Of a stretch of 5,858 nucleotides of DNA, positions 1 to 4,791 are shown piece after piece. The position numbers were made by a program, and so were the translations under genes. Each line of letters begins with the position of its first letter. Within the stretch, counting starts at the first letter, position 1. Source of the DNA: Deltaproteobacteria bacterium. Its GTDB lineage: Bacteria; Desulfobacterota; Desulfarculia; Adiutricales; Adiutricaceae. Where the stretch lies: positions 1-5,858 of the forward strand of contig JAIRNQ010000008.1 in assembly GCA_031257955.1 (NCBI GenBank), read 5' to 3'. A model generated the notes under the pieces. The model saw only the letters and a list, made by a program, of their open reading frames with translations, made no database searches and had not been told where the DNA came from.

Positions 1-208
1 CCCGGCCGCCGGCCCCCAGGACCTTCCCGTGACCTCTACCGAACTCCCGGCCGCCGGCCCCCAGGACCTTCCCGTGACCTCTACCGAACTCCCGGCCGCC
101 GGCCCCCAAGTCCTTCCCGTGACCTCTACCGAACTCCCGGCCGCCGGCCCCCAAGTCCTTCCCATGACCGCCAACGGACTCCCGGCCGCCGGCCCCCAGG
201 ACCCCAGG
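1..208 (+). repeat. 45-bp in-frame tandem repeat array (15-aa unit)
   Basis: Four full copies (1-45, 46-90, 91-135, 136-180) and a partial fifth (181-208) of a 45-bp unit encode PAAGPQDLPVTSTEL. Copies 1 and 2 are identical; copy 3 differs at two bases (QD becomes QV); copy 4 has diverged to PAAGPQVLPMTANGL. Near-identity of adjacent copies indicates recent expansion. The array starts at the window edge, so more copies may lie upstream. The product would be a flexible, Pro/Ala/Thr-rich tail or linker ahead of the corrinoid protein. Confidence 0.95.
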
Positions 209-895
209 ATTGAGGAGCTACACCGAATGATCGTCGAGCTCAACGAGTTCGGCGCCCTCCAGACGGTCTCCGATCTCCTCAAGGAGGGCGTCGATCCCGA
301 AAAACTGATGTTCTGCTTCTACCGGGCCCTTTCCGAAATAGGGCGCCTTTTCCAGATGAAGGAGTACTACATGATGGCCCTGGTGGTGGCCGGGGAACTC
401 ATGCGGGAGGCCATGGACATGATCATGCCCCATCTGGTGGGCATGGAAGATGCGCGGGAGACCCAAGGCCAGATAATCACGGCCACCATCGAGGGGGACA
501 TCCACGATCTGGGCAAGAGCTTGGCCGGCTTTCTGCTCAGGGCCAACCATTTCGAGGTCATCGACCTCGGCGTCGACGTCCCTCCCCGGGTTATCCTGGC
601 CGAAACCTTGAGGCTGGACCCGGTGGCCGTGGGGGTCTCGTTGCTTTTGACGGCCAGCCTCTCGAGCATCCGCCGCCTCTCCGGGCTCTTCATGGAAGCC
701 TACGGCGACACGCCCGACCGTCCGCTTTTGTTCGTCGGCTGCGCCATGGCCCGTCCCGAGGACAGCCCCCAAAACCTTAAGGAATGGCTGGGGGTGGACG
801 CCGTGGCCGACGAGGCCTTCGATACCGTTCGGATCTGCCAGGAGCGGGCCGAGCTTAGGCGGAAACTCAAAGAGGGCCTTCCGGCCCCCTTTTGA
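2..895 (+). CDS. Two-domain cobalamin (corrinoid)-binding protein, 5' end outside or unresolved
   Basis: Cytoplasmic corrinoid protein of the kind that carries a methyl-cobalamin group between methyltransferases, or senses B12. Numbering from GTG 29 (288 aa): residues 1-58 are proline/alanine-rich tandem repeats; about 59-138 form an all-helical cap domain of the MtaC/MtbC/MetH type (starting RIEELHRMIVELN); about 147-280 form the Rossmann-like B12-binding domain. The signature D-x-H-x-x-G is intact as D157-I-H159-D-L-G162, with H159 the expected lower axial cobalt ligand; S204-L-L is the second motif; the usual GG of the third motif is GC (G237-C238). The frame is open to the window edge, so the true start may lie upstream. 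Internal candidates are GTG 29, ATG 164 and ATG 227; the last gives about 222 aa, near family size, but cuts into the first cap helix. No cognate methyltransferase is visible, so the substrate is unknown. The B12 fold is secure; the role is not. Confidence 0.88.
   Translation, partial: PAAGPQDLPVTSTELPAAGPQDLPVTSTELPAAGPQVLPVTSTELPAAGPQVLPMTANGLPAAGPQDPRIEELHRMIVELNEFGALQTVSDLLKEGVDPEKLMFCFYRALSEIGRLFQMKEYYMMALVVAGELMREAMDMIMPHLVGMEDARETQGQIITATIEGDIHDLGKSLAGFLLRANHFEVIDLGVDVPPRVILAETLRLDPVAVGVSLLLTASLSSIRRLSGLFMEAYGDTPDRPLLFVGCAMARPEDSPQNLKEWLGVDAVADEAFDTVRICQERAELRRKLKEGLPAPF
212..229 (+). promoter_or_regulatory. Possible internal ribosome binding site and ATG start
   Basis: GAGGAG at 212-217 lies 9 nt before ATG 227, in frame with the corrinoid protein. 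It is the best Shine-Dalgarno match in the 5' part of this gene and would give a repeat-free product of about 222 aa. Against it, the cap-domain helix seems to begin a few residues earlier (RIEELHR). GAGGAG also simply encodes Glu-Glu here, so it may be a coding coincidence. Confidence 0.3.
874..893 (+). terminator. Weak intrinsic terminator overlapping the end of the corrinoid gene
   Basis: GGGCC (874-878) and GGCCC (883-887) form a 5-bp GC stem with a TTCC loop, followed by CC and TTTT at 890-893, just before and into the TGA stop codon. The stem is short and the T-tract has only four bases, so this is a tentative call. Confidence 0.3.
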
Positions 896-1031
896 CCCCG
901 CCGCCGAGGCCGTTTCCGATTTCCGTTTCCTTTGGCCCTCGCTCCCCATTTTTCCGCGGTCCCCCATAAAGGCGCTACTCCAATGATATGAAAAGTCACT
1001 AGAAACAAATCTTTCATTTGATTCAGTTACT

Positions 1032-1052
1032 CAAAATATTAAAGATATTTTG
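1032..1052. repeat. Perfect 8-bp AT-rich inverted repeat
   Basis: CAAAATAT (1032-1039) and ATATTTTG (1045-1052) are exact reverse complements separated by TAAAG. No T-tract follows, so it looks more like a protein-binding dyad than a terminator. It lies about 175 bp upstream of the orphan secreted-protein gene. AT-rich dyads arise easily by chance. Confidence 0.5.
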
Positions 1053-1138
1053 TAATGACTACTCAATGGATTATACCGTTCATGTCGCGAGCCTCCGTAA
1101 AAACCTCTAAATTGAAGAAACGGCCAGACTTATAAGCC

Positions 1139-1144
1139 TATAAT
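1139..1144 (+). promoter_or_regulatory. Candidate -10 box for the orphan secreted-protein gene
   Basis: An exact TATAAT lies about 82 bp upstream of ATG 1227. No good -35 element sits at 16-18 bp: the nearest TTGA-like hexamer, TTGAAG at 1112-1117, is 21 bp away. An alternative TATAAG at 1131-1136 is only 13 bp from that hexamer. The gene may need an activator, or this may be a chance match in AT-rich DNA. Confidence 0.35.
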
Positions 1145-1226
1145 CAATGGGTAAAAGGCCATTTCCTAGAAAAATAGATTTATCGCGGACGCGTCATGTT
1201 TACCTTAGGCAATTTAGGAGGATATT

Positions 1227-1886
1227 ATGACCTTGAAATCACTATTCATCCCTCTTTTAGGTTTCCTTTTTTTGCTTTCTATCTCACAGGTGGCATGGGC
1301 TTTAGATGATAATTATTCTTTATCGTCTCGCCAAAATTCATTCTTAGCTGACACGACTGATTACTTTATATCTAAAAATAGTCTACACGAACAATTTAGA
1401 TATGAACTTATACAAACTAATTCAAGTCCAATTAGATTAGATGACGTAGATAAATATATTGCAGATGCCCCTGTTTTTTTTGGTAATGAATATAATGATT
1501 TACCAATTGTAACTTTATTATCGCTTGTTCAAGCGACAGTAGATGTATATAAAGCGCAAGGTGTTACTTTAAATATATATAATTATGATACTAACTTTTA
1601 TCATCCAGTTAATAAAGATTATATAGTTCTAGTTAGTGATAGCGATAAGCATGGATTTATGGTCATACGTCCTTCTAACGAAGATGGTTTAGCTAGAGAA
1701 GAGACACCGTTATTCTCTTTTATTTGTAAAATTGAAGTATATGAACTGCAAGGAGTTTTCTGCTCTGAACCGGAAATAAAAATAAATGGGAAAAAACAAA
1801 GCATTAATAATGCCATAAAAAGCAACTCAATTATTCAACGGGCCTTAAAAGATTCTGAAAACGGCAACTGGAACCAAGCTGGCTAA
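1227..1886 (+). CDS. Orphan predicted secreted protein, AT-rich gene
   Basis: I do not recognise this 219-aa protein. Residues 1-25 look like a Sec signal peptide: M-T-L-K, a hydrophobic core about 6-19 (FIPLLGFLFLLSIS) and an A-W-A cleavage motif at 23-25, which predicts export with a mature chain from L26. The mature part is rich in Asp, Asn, Tyr and Ile, lacks further obvious membrane segments and contains two cysteines (C167, C179) that could form a disulphide in the periplasm. The ATG start is well fixed: AGGAGG at 1216-1221 lies 5 nt upstream. Codon use is strikingly A/T-ending (TTA, AAT, TAT, ATA), unlike the GC-rich flanking genes, which suggests acquisition by horizontal transfer. 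No neighbour within the AT-rich segment gives a functional clue, and no clear terminator follows. The coding status is supported by the start signals, the signal peptide and the long open frame in AT-rich DNA. Confidence 0.8.
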   Translation: MTLKSLFIPLLGFLFLLSISQVAWALDDNYSLSSRQNSFLADTTDYFISKNSLHEQFRYELIQTNSSPIRLDDVDKYIADAPVFFGNEYNDLPIVTLLSLVQATVDVYKAQGVTLNIYNYDTNFYHPVNKDYIVLVSDSDKHGFMVIRPSNEDGLAREETPLFSFICKIEVYELQGVFCSEPEIKINGKKQSINNAIKSNSIIQRALKDSENGNWNQAG

Positions 1887-1973
1887 GGCCTTGATTCCCG
1901 CCGCTGCCCCCGGGTTCGCGACCTTGAAGTCAAAGTGTGGATGGCCTGGGGGTAGCCGCTATTGCTGGGTCCA

Positions 1974-2009
1974 ATCGCCAGAAACGCCAATCGTGCGGCC
2001 GCTGGCGAT
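1974..2009. repeat. 8-bp inverted repeat with 20-nt spacer
   Basis: ATCGCCAG (1974-1981) and CTGGCGAT (2002-2009) are exact reverse complements. The 8-bp palindrome GCGGCCGC at 1995-2002 lies against the right arm. No T-run follows, so an intrinsic terminator is not supported. It sits about 90 bp after the orphan gene stop and might be a 3'-end RNA hairpin or an edge remnant of the AT-rich insert. Confidence 0.5.
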
Positions 2010-2079
2010 GCTAGCTAGGCAGATCTTTCTACTGCGCAAAGACTGACTATCTATGTTGATTTGCGCTAAAAGCCTTTCA

Positions 2080-2107
2080 TTGACAAATTCGCAATATTGA
2101 ATATCTT
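2080..2107 (+). promoter_or_regulatory. Possible second upstream promoter
   Basis: Exact TTGACA at 2080-2085, 16 bp, then TATCTT at 2102-2107 (4/6 to the consensus). It would transcribe toward the aromatic operon from about 200 bp upstream of its main promoter. With no gene in between, it could drive a longer leader, a small RNA, or nothing. Confidence 0.25.
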
Positions 2108-2142
2108 ATAGCATAATATAATATATATAACAGTCATTTAAT

Positions 2143-2180
2143 TGTAATGCTTACATGATTGTGATAATAATTATGATTGT
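2143..2180. promoter_or_regulatory. Operator-like dyad and direct repeats upstream of the aromatic operon
   Basis: TGTAA-TGC-TTACA at 2143-2155 is a perfect 5-bp dyad around 3 nt, overlapping by one base a direct repeat ATGATTGT (2155-2162, 2173-2180; 18-bp spacing, which extends to 10 of 11 matches). The dyad recalls the outer letters of the TyrR box, but the centre is 3 nt rather than 6, so a TyrR site is not supported. It lies about 120 bp before the -35 box. A regulator-binding site is possible. Confidence 0.25.
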
Positions 2181-2272
2181 TATCGTTCCGATCAACATTT
2201 AATCTCTGACGAAGGTGCAAAAACCACCGTTTAAAAAGCCAAAATTCCTATAGCGCGGCTTCAATTTTTCCC

Positions 2273-2301
2273 TTGACAAACGCTCCCTGAGGGTGTATAA
2301 T
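2273..2301 (+). promoter_or_regulatory. Consensus sigma-70 promoter of the leader-aroF-pheA operon
   Basis: TTGACA (2273-2278), exactly 17 bp, TATAAT (2296-2301): both hexamers and the spacer match the housekeeping consensus perfectly. The bases 2302-2309 (CTTTCCCC) are all pyrimidine, so the likely initiation site is A2310, 8 nt past the -10 box, which is also the first base of the leader peptide ATG. A fully consensus promoter fits an operon made constitutively and controlled downstream by attenuation. Confidence 0.9.
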
Positions 2302-2309
2302 CTTTCCCC

Positions 2310-2447
2310 ATGAAAGTAGATCCCATAAACGCCACCGTGGCGACCCCCTTAAGAAACTGGCAAATCGAAGGCCAGAGCCTATCGATCTATCCCCAGTTCG
2401 GCTTTTTTTACTTTTATTTTTACCGTTTACCCGGGGGTATCGCCTAA
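2310..2447 (+). CDS. Phe/Tyr-rich attenuation leader peptide (45 aa)
   Basis: A short open frame between the promoter and the attenuator. Residues 30-45 are FGFFYFYFYRLPGGIA, with TTT TTT TAC TTT TAT TTT TAC for residues 32-38; in total 5 Phe and 4 Tyr lie between residues 27 and 38. The concentration of both aromatics just before the stop codon, upstream of DAHP synthase and prephenate dehydratase genes, is the hallmark of a pheL-type leader whose translation measures charged tRNA-Phe and tRNA-Tyr. The peptide is longer than the E. coli pheA leader (about 15 aa). ATG 2310 has no Shine-Dalgarno sequence and coincides with the predicted +1, so translation is probably leaderless; GTG 2337 is the only other in-frame start candidate and also lacks a ribosome binding site. 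The last codons overlap the antiterminator arm. The peptide itself is probably non-functional once made. Confidence 0.87.
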   Translation: MKVDPINATVATPLRNWQIEGQSLSIYPQFGFFYFYFYRLPGGIA

Positions 2448-2490
2448 GACGCCACGTGAAAGAATCACTTTGGAGCCGCTGACGATACCC
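2388..2490 (+). promoter_or_regulatory. Attenuator: protector and antiterminator RNA segments
   Basis: Two competing helices precede the terminator. Segment 1, UAUCCCC (2388-2394), pairs with segment 2, GGGGGUA (2433-2439): 7 bp with one G-U, looping out the Phe/Tyr codons. Segment 2 can instead use GGGUAUCG (2435-2442) to pair exactly with CGAUACCC (2483-2490), which is most of the loop of the terminator hairpin. This 8-bp antiterminator and the full terminator stem look mutually exclusive, because only 2 nt (2491-2492) would link them across an 8-bp helix. A ribosome stalled on codons 32-38 (2403-2423) covers segment 1 and leaves segment 2 free; one at the UAA (2445-2447) covers segment 2. 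The pairings are read directly from sequence; the regulatory outcome is inferred from the trp/phe paradigm. Confidence 0.8.
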
Positions 2491-2509
2491 GCCAGCGGCT
2501 CTTTTTTTT
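2473..2509 (+). terminator. Attenuator terminator before aroF
   Basis: GAGCCGCTG (2473-2481) and CAGCGGCTC (2493-2501) form a perfect 9-bp GC-rich stem, extendable by a G-U pair, with an 11-nt loop, followed directly by eight T (2502-2509). It lies 25 nt after the leader stop and 118 bp before the aroF ATG, with no gene ending just upstream except the leader peptide, so it acts as a premature terminator. Its loop contains the antiterminator target CGATACCC. Confidence 0.93.
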
Positions 2510-2627
2510 GCCCAAACGGATTTTCAAGACCGGCCCCGATTTCAAAGACCAACCAGCGCCTTACTTTAACTTTCGATAGAGATATACGATTCCGTACTAA
2601 CCTACCCCTTATGAGGAGTGACCTTCG

Positions 2628-3617
2628 ATGACCACCAATCCCGAAAACCAGCCGGCCGCCCCGGCCGTTCCCCAAGCCGCGGCCGCCACCCAAGCCCCGC
2701 CGGCCAAAAAACTGCCGCCCTACCGGCAGGCCAGCCGTCTAACCCACCCCGAAAACACCGTCGTTAAACTGGGCACCCACTCCATCGGGGGCGAGGAATT
2801 CGTGGTCATGGCCGGGCCCTGCTCGGTCGAGGCCGACCCCCAGATGCTGGGGACGGCTTGGGACGTAAAAATCTCCGGGGCCCACATCATCCGTGGCGGC
2901 GCCTTTAAGCCCAGAAGCTCGCCCTACAGCTTTCAGGGCCTGGCCGAGGAAGGCCTCAAGATGTTGGCCAAAGCCAGGGAACTGACCGGCCTGGGGATAG
3001 TGACCGAGGTCATGGACTCCTCGGACATCGATCTGGTCGAGTCCTACGCCGACATTCTCCAGGTCGGCGCCCGCAACTCCCAGAACTTCTCCCTACTAAA
3101 GCGCCTCAGCAAGACCCGCAAACCCATTTTGCTCAAAAGGGGCTTGATGAACACGGTGGAAGAGTTCCTGTGCTCGGCCGAGTATCTGTTGGCCGGCGGC
3201 AACGAAAAGGTCATCCTCTGCGAGCGGGGCATCCGGACCTTCGAGACTTCCACCCGCAACACCCTGGATCTTTCGTCGGTCTTGGCCATCAAGGAACGCA
3301 GCCACCTTCCGGTCATCGTCGACCCCAGCCACGCCAGCGGCAAGGCCCATTACGTGGCCCCCCTCTCCAGGGCGGCCTTGGCCGTGGGGGCGGACGGACT
3401 GATGATCGAGGTCCACTGCGCCCCTGAGCTGGCCCTCTGTGACGGCGACGAGTCGCTCACCCCCGAGACCTTCAAAACCCTCATGGCCGATCTGGCCCGC
3501 CTGGCCCCTCACTTTGGCCGGCGCATCACCACGATTGAAAACCCGGAGGCCAGCCAAGCCCAACATTTGGCCCGACAAAACGGCCAGACAACCGCCCAGA
3601 AAGGGGATCCGCAATGA
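2628..3617 (+). CDS. aroF: 3-deoxy-7-phosphoheptulonate (DAHP) synthase, type I-beta
   Basis: Condenses phosphoenolpyruvate with erythrose 4-phosphate to DAHP, the first step of the shikimate pathway; cytoplasmic metal-dependent TIM-barrel enzyme (329 aa). Visible motifs: A62-G-P-C65-S-V-E, R89-G-G-A-F-K-P-R at 89-96, LLKRG around 168-172, CERGIRTF at 198-205, DPSH at 232-235, EVHCAPE at 261-267 and D272-G-D-E-S-L. The four metal ligands expected from Thermotoga maritima DAHP synthase (Cys, His, Glu, Asp) correspond to C65, H235, E261 and D272 with constant spacing. Residues 1-37 are an Ala/Pro-rich, probably disordered tail instead of the ferredoxin-like regulatory domain of T. maritima or the chorismate mutase domain of Bacillus AroA. 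ATG 2628 is preceded by GAGGAG (2613-2618) at 9 nt. It is the first structural gene after the attenuator and overlaps pheA by ATGA. Confidence 0.96.
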   Translation: MTTNPENQPAAPAVPQAAAATQAPPAKKLPPYRQASRLTHPENTVVKLGTHSIGGEEFVVMAGPCSVEADPQMLGTAWDVKISGAHIIRGGAFKPRSSPYSFQGLAEEGLKMLAKARELTGLGIVTEVMDSSDIDLVESYADILQVGARNSQNFSLLKRLSKTRKPILLKRGLMNTVEEFLCSAEYLLAGGNEKVILCERGIRTFETSTRNTLDLSSVLAIKERSHLPVIVDPSHASGKAHYVAPLSRAALAVGADGLMIEVHCAPELALCDGDESLTPETFKTLMADLARLAPHFGRRITTIENPEASQAQHLARQNGQTTAQKGDPQ

Positions 3618-4768
3618 CAGAGCTGCCTAAAAGATCGGATATGGACGCCGTTCTAGGCCCACTTCGCCAAGAAATCGATGAACTGGACTTCCAAATATTG
3701 GATCTTGTTCAAAAAAGAGCAAAAAGGGCCATAGAACTGGGGAAGATTAAGAAGAAAAGCTCCTTTCCCATTATGGACCTCTCCCGCGAGCGCCAAGTCA
3801 TCTCCCGCATAACCGCCAAGCCGGCCGAGCCAGGGGAGGGCCTGGGCCCGGAAGCGGTCATGTCCATCTTCACCGAGATCATCAAGGCCTGCCGGGCGGC
3901 CCAAGCCCCGACCAAGGTAGCCTTCCTGGGCCCGGCCGGCACCTTTAGCCACGCCGCCGCCTTGCAGCAGTTCGGTCGCCTGGCCCACTTCATCCCTTGC
4001 GACGATCTTACCCAGGTCTTTGAGGCGGCCCAATCCGGCGAGGCCGAGTTCGCCCTGGTCCCCTTCGAGAACACCACCGAGGGTATCGTCGGCCAGACCT
4101 TGGATCTCATCTCCAAGACCGATCTACGGGTCCAGGCCATGCTAAACCTCAAGGTGAGCCTTACCCTCATGAGCGCCCACGGGGACTTAGGTAAAATCAA
4201 GGCCATCAGTTCCCACCCCCAGGCCCTGGCCCAGTGCCGCAACTGGCTGGCCCTAAACATGCCTGGCATAGAGCTTCGGCCGACCGTCTCCAGCGCCGCC
4301 GGGGCCACCCTGGCCCTCTCCGACGACAGCTGCGCCGTCATTGGCCACCCCTCCCTGGCCACCTTCTACAACCTTACGGTCATGAGCGGGGATCTCCAAG
4401 ACTTCCAGCACAACCAGACCTGCTTCCTCATTTTTAGCCACGAGGACGCCATGCCCAACGGCAACGATCGCACCCTTCTCTGGTTCAGCGCCCCCCACAA
4501 CTCCGGCAGCCTCTACAAGTGCCTCCAGCCCCTGGCCGAGTCCGGCGTTAACCTGACCCGCCTCCACAGCCGGCCCAACGTCGACTCCCCCTGGGAGTAC
4601 CTGTTCTTCCTTGAGCTGGACGGCCACTTCCAGGACCCCAAGGTGGTCGCGGCCATCAAGGCCCTGGAGGCCGAAACCGAAAAATGCCGCGTCGTCGGCT
4701 CCTACCACTCCGCCGAGGACGCCGTGAGCCAGGCCGCCCCCAAGGGCACCGCCCTCCAAAACGTCTAA
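3614..4768 (+). CDS. pheA: Bifunctional chorismate mutase/prephenate dehydratase (P-protein)
   Basis: Converts chorismate to prephenate and then to phenylpyruvate for phenylalanine synthesis; cytoplasmic, 384 aa. Domains: AroQ-type chorismate mutase about 12-97, with R18, R35, K46, D55, R58 and E59 aligning with E. coli P-protein R11, R28, K39, D48, R51 and E52 at a constant offset of 7, and C93/Q97 matching its S84/Q88; prephenate dehydratase about 101-275, starting VAFLGPAGTFSH, with FENTTEGIVG at 151-160 and SHPQALAQC at 200-208; regulatory ACT domain about 286-365. The catalytic TRF motif reads T269-C270-F271, keeping the key Thr but with Cys for Arg. In the ACT domain the GAL and ESRP phenylalanine-binding motifs read GSL (298-300) and HSRP (318-321), so allosteric inhibition by Phe is likely but possibly altered. 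The ATG overlaps the aroF TGA, with AAGGGG (3601-3606) as ribosome binding site, implying translational coupling. Confidence 0.96.
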   Translation: MTELPKRSDMDAVLGPLRQEIDELDFQILDLVQKRAKRAIELGKIKKKSSFPIMDLSRERQVISRITAKPAEPGEGLGPEAVMSIFTEIIKACRAAQAPTKVAFLGPAGTFSHAAALQQFGRLAHFIPCDDLTQVFEAAQSGEAEFALVPFENTTEGIVGQTLDLISKTDLRVQAMLNLKVSLTLMSAHGDLGKIKAISSHPQALAQCRNWLALNMPGIELRPTVSSAAGATLALSDDSCAVIGHPSLATFYNLTVMSGDLQDFQHNQTCFLIFSHEDAMPNGNDRTLLWFSAPHNSGSLYKCLQPLAESGVNLTRLHSRPNVDSPWEYLFFLELDGHFQDPKVVAAIKALEAETEKCRVVGSYHSAEDAVSQAAPKGTALQNV

Positions 4769-4791
4769 GTCCCCTACCCCAAAACCCAAAC

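Larger units (their letters stand above)
896..1226. other. Intergenic region with abrupt GC-to-AT transition
   Basis: No supported gene. About 896-970 is GC-rich like the upstream gene; from about 975 the DNA is AT-rich. It holds two inverted repeats: CAAAT/ATTTG at 1006-1010 and 1016-1020, and CAAAATAT/ATATTTTG at 1032-1039 and 1045-1052 (8-bp arms, 5-nt spacer). A TATAAT box at 1139-1144 and a strong Shine-Dalgarno sequence at 1216-1221 lead into the next gene. Confidence 0.7.
1887..2272. other. Intergenic region upstream of the aromatic operon
   Basis: No supported gene. 1887-2040 is GC-rich again and contains an inverted repeat at 1974-2009; 2050-2220 is very AT-rich, with a TTGACA hexamer at 2080-2085, a TGTAA-TGC-TTACA dyad at 2143-2155 and an 18-bp-spaced direct repeat ATGATTGT at 2155-2162 and 2173-2180. 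An open frame at 1849-2046 has no convincing start and is not called. The operon promoter begins at 2273. Confidence 0.7.

Noticed and set aside
1..208. CRISPR-like repeats at the left edge
   Set aside because: The units are contiguous 45-bp coding repeats without unique spacers and stay in frame with the corrinoid protein.
218..967. Long minus-strand frame opposite the corrinoid gene
   Set aside because: It is antisense to a gene with clear B12-binding motifs; its composition (Gly/His/Arg-rich) is typical of a shadow frame in GC-rich DNA.
1900..1960. T-arm-like sequence GGGTTCGCGACC suggesting a tRNA
   Set aside because: No acceptor stem, anticodon arm or D arm can be assembled around it on either strand.
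1849..2046. Open + frame (about 65 codons) overlapping the end of the orphan gene
   Set aside because: It has no start codon with a ribosome binding site near its beginning, resembles no family I know, and lies in a GC-rich patch where stop codons are rare by chance.
2236..2268. Possible terminator (AAGCC/GGCTT followed by CAATTTTT) before the operon promoter
   Set aside because: The stem has only 5 bp with a 16-nt loop, and the T-run is separated from it; too weak to call.
2310..2510. T-box riboswitch or Phe/Tyr-sensing riboswitch instead of a peptide attenuator
   Set aside because: I find no T-box consensus and no specifier-loop architecture; the Phe/Tyr codon run in a proper open frame explains the leader better.
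2611..2631. Six-codon upstream frame (MRSDLR) ending in an ATGA overlap with the aroF start
   Set aside because: Its ATG has no ribosome binding site, and its second codon region is the Shine-Dalgarno sequence of aroF, so chance is the simpler explanation.
2427..2693. Minus-strand frame across the attenuator
   Set aside because: It crosses the leader end, terminator and aroF start, is Gly/Arg-rich and has no ribosome binding site; the + strand features explain the sequence.
4253..4789. Minus-strand frame opposite pheA
   Set aside because: Very Gly/Val-rich shadow of the well-supported pheA reading frame; it also runs into the terminator region.
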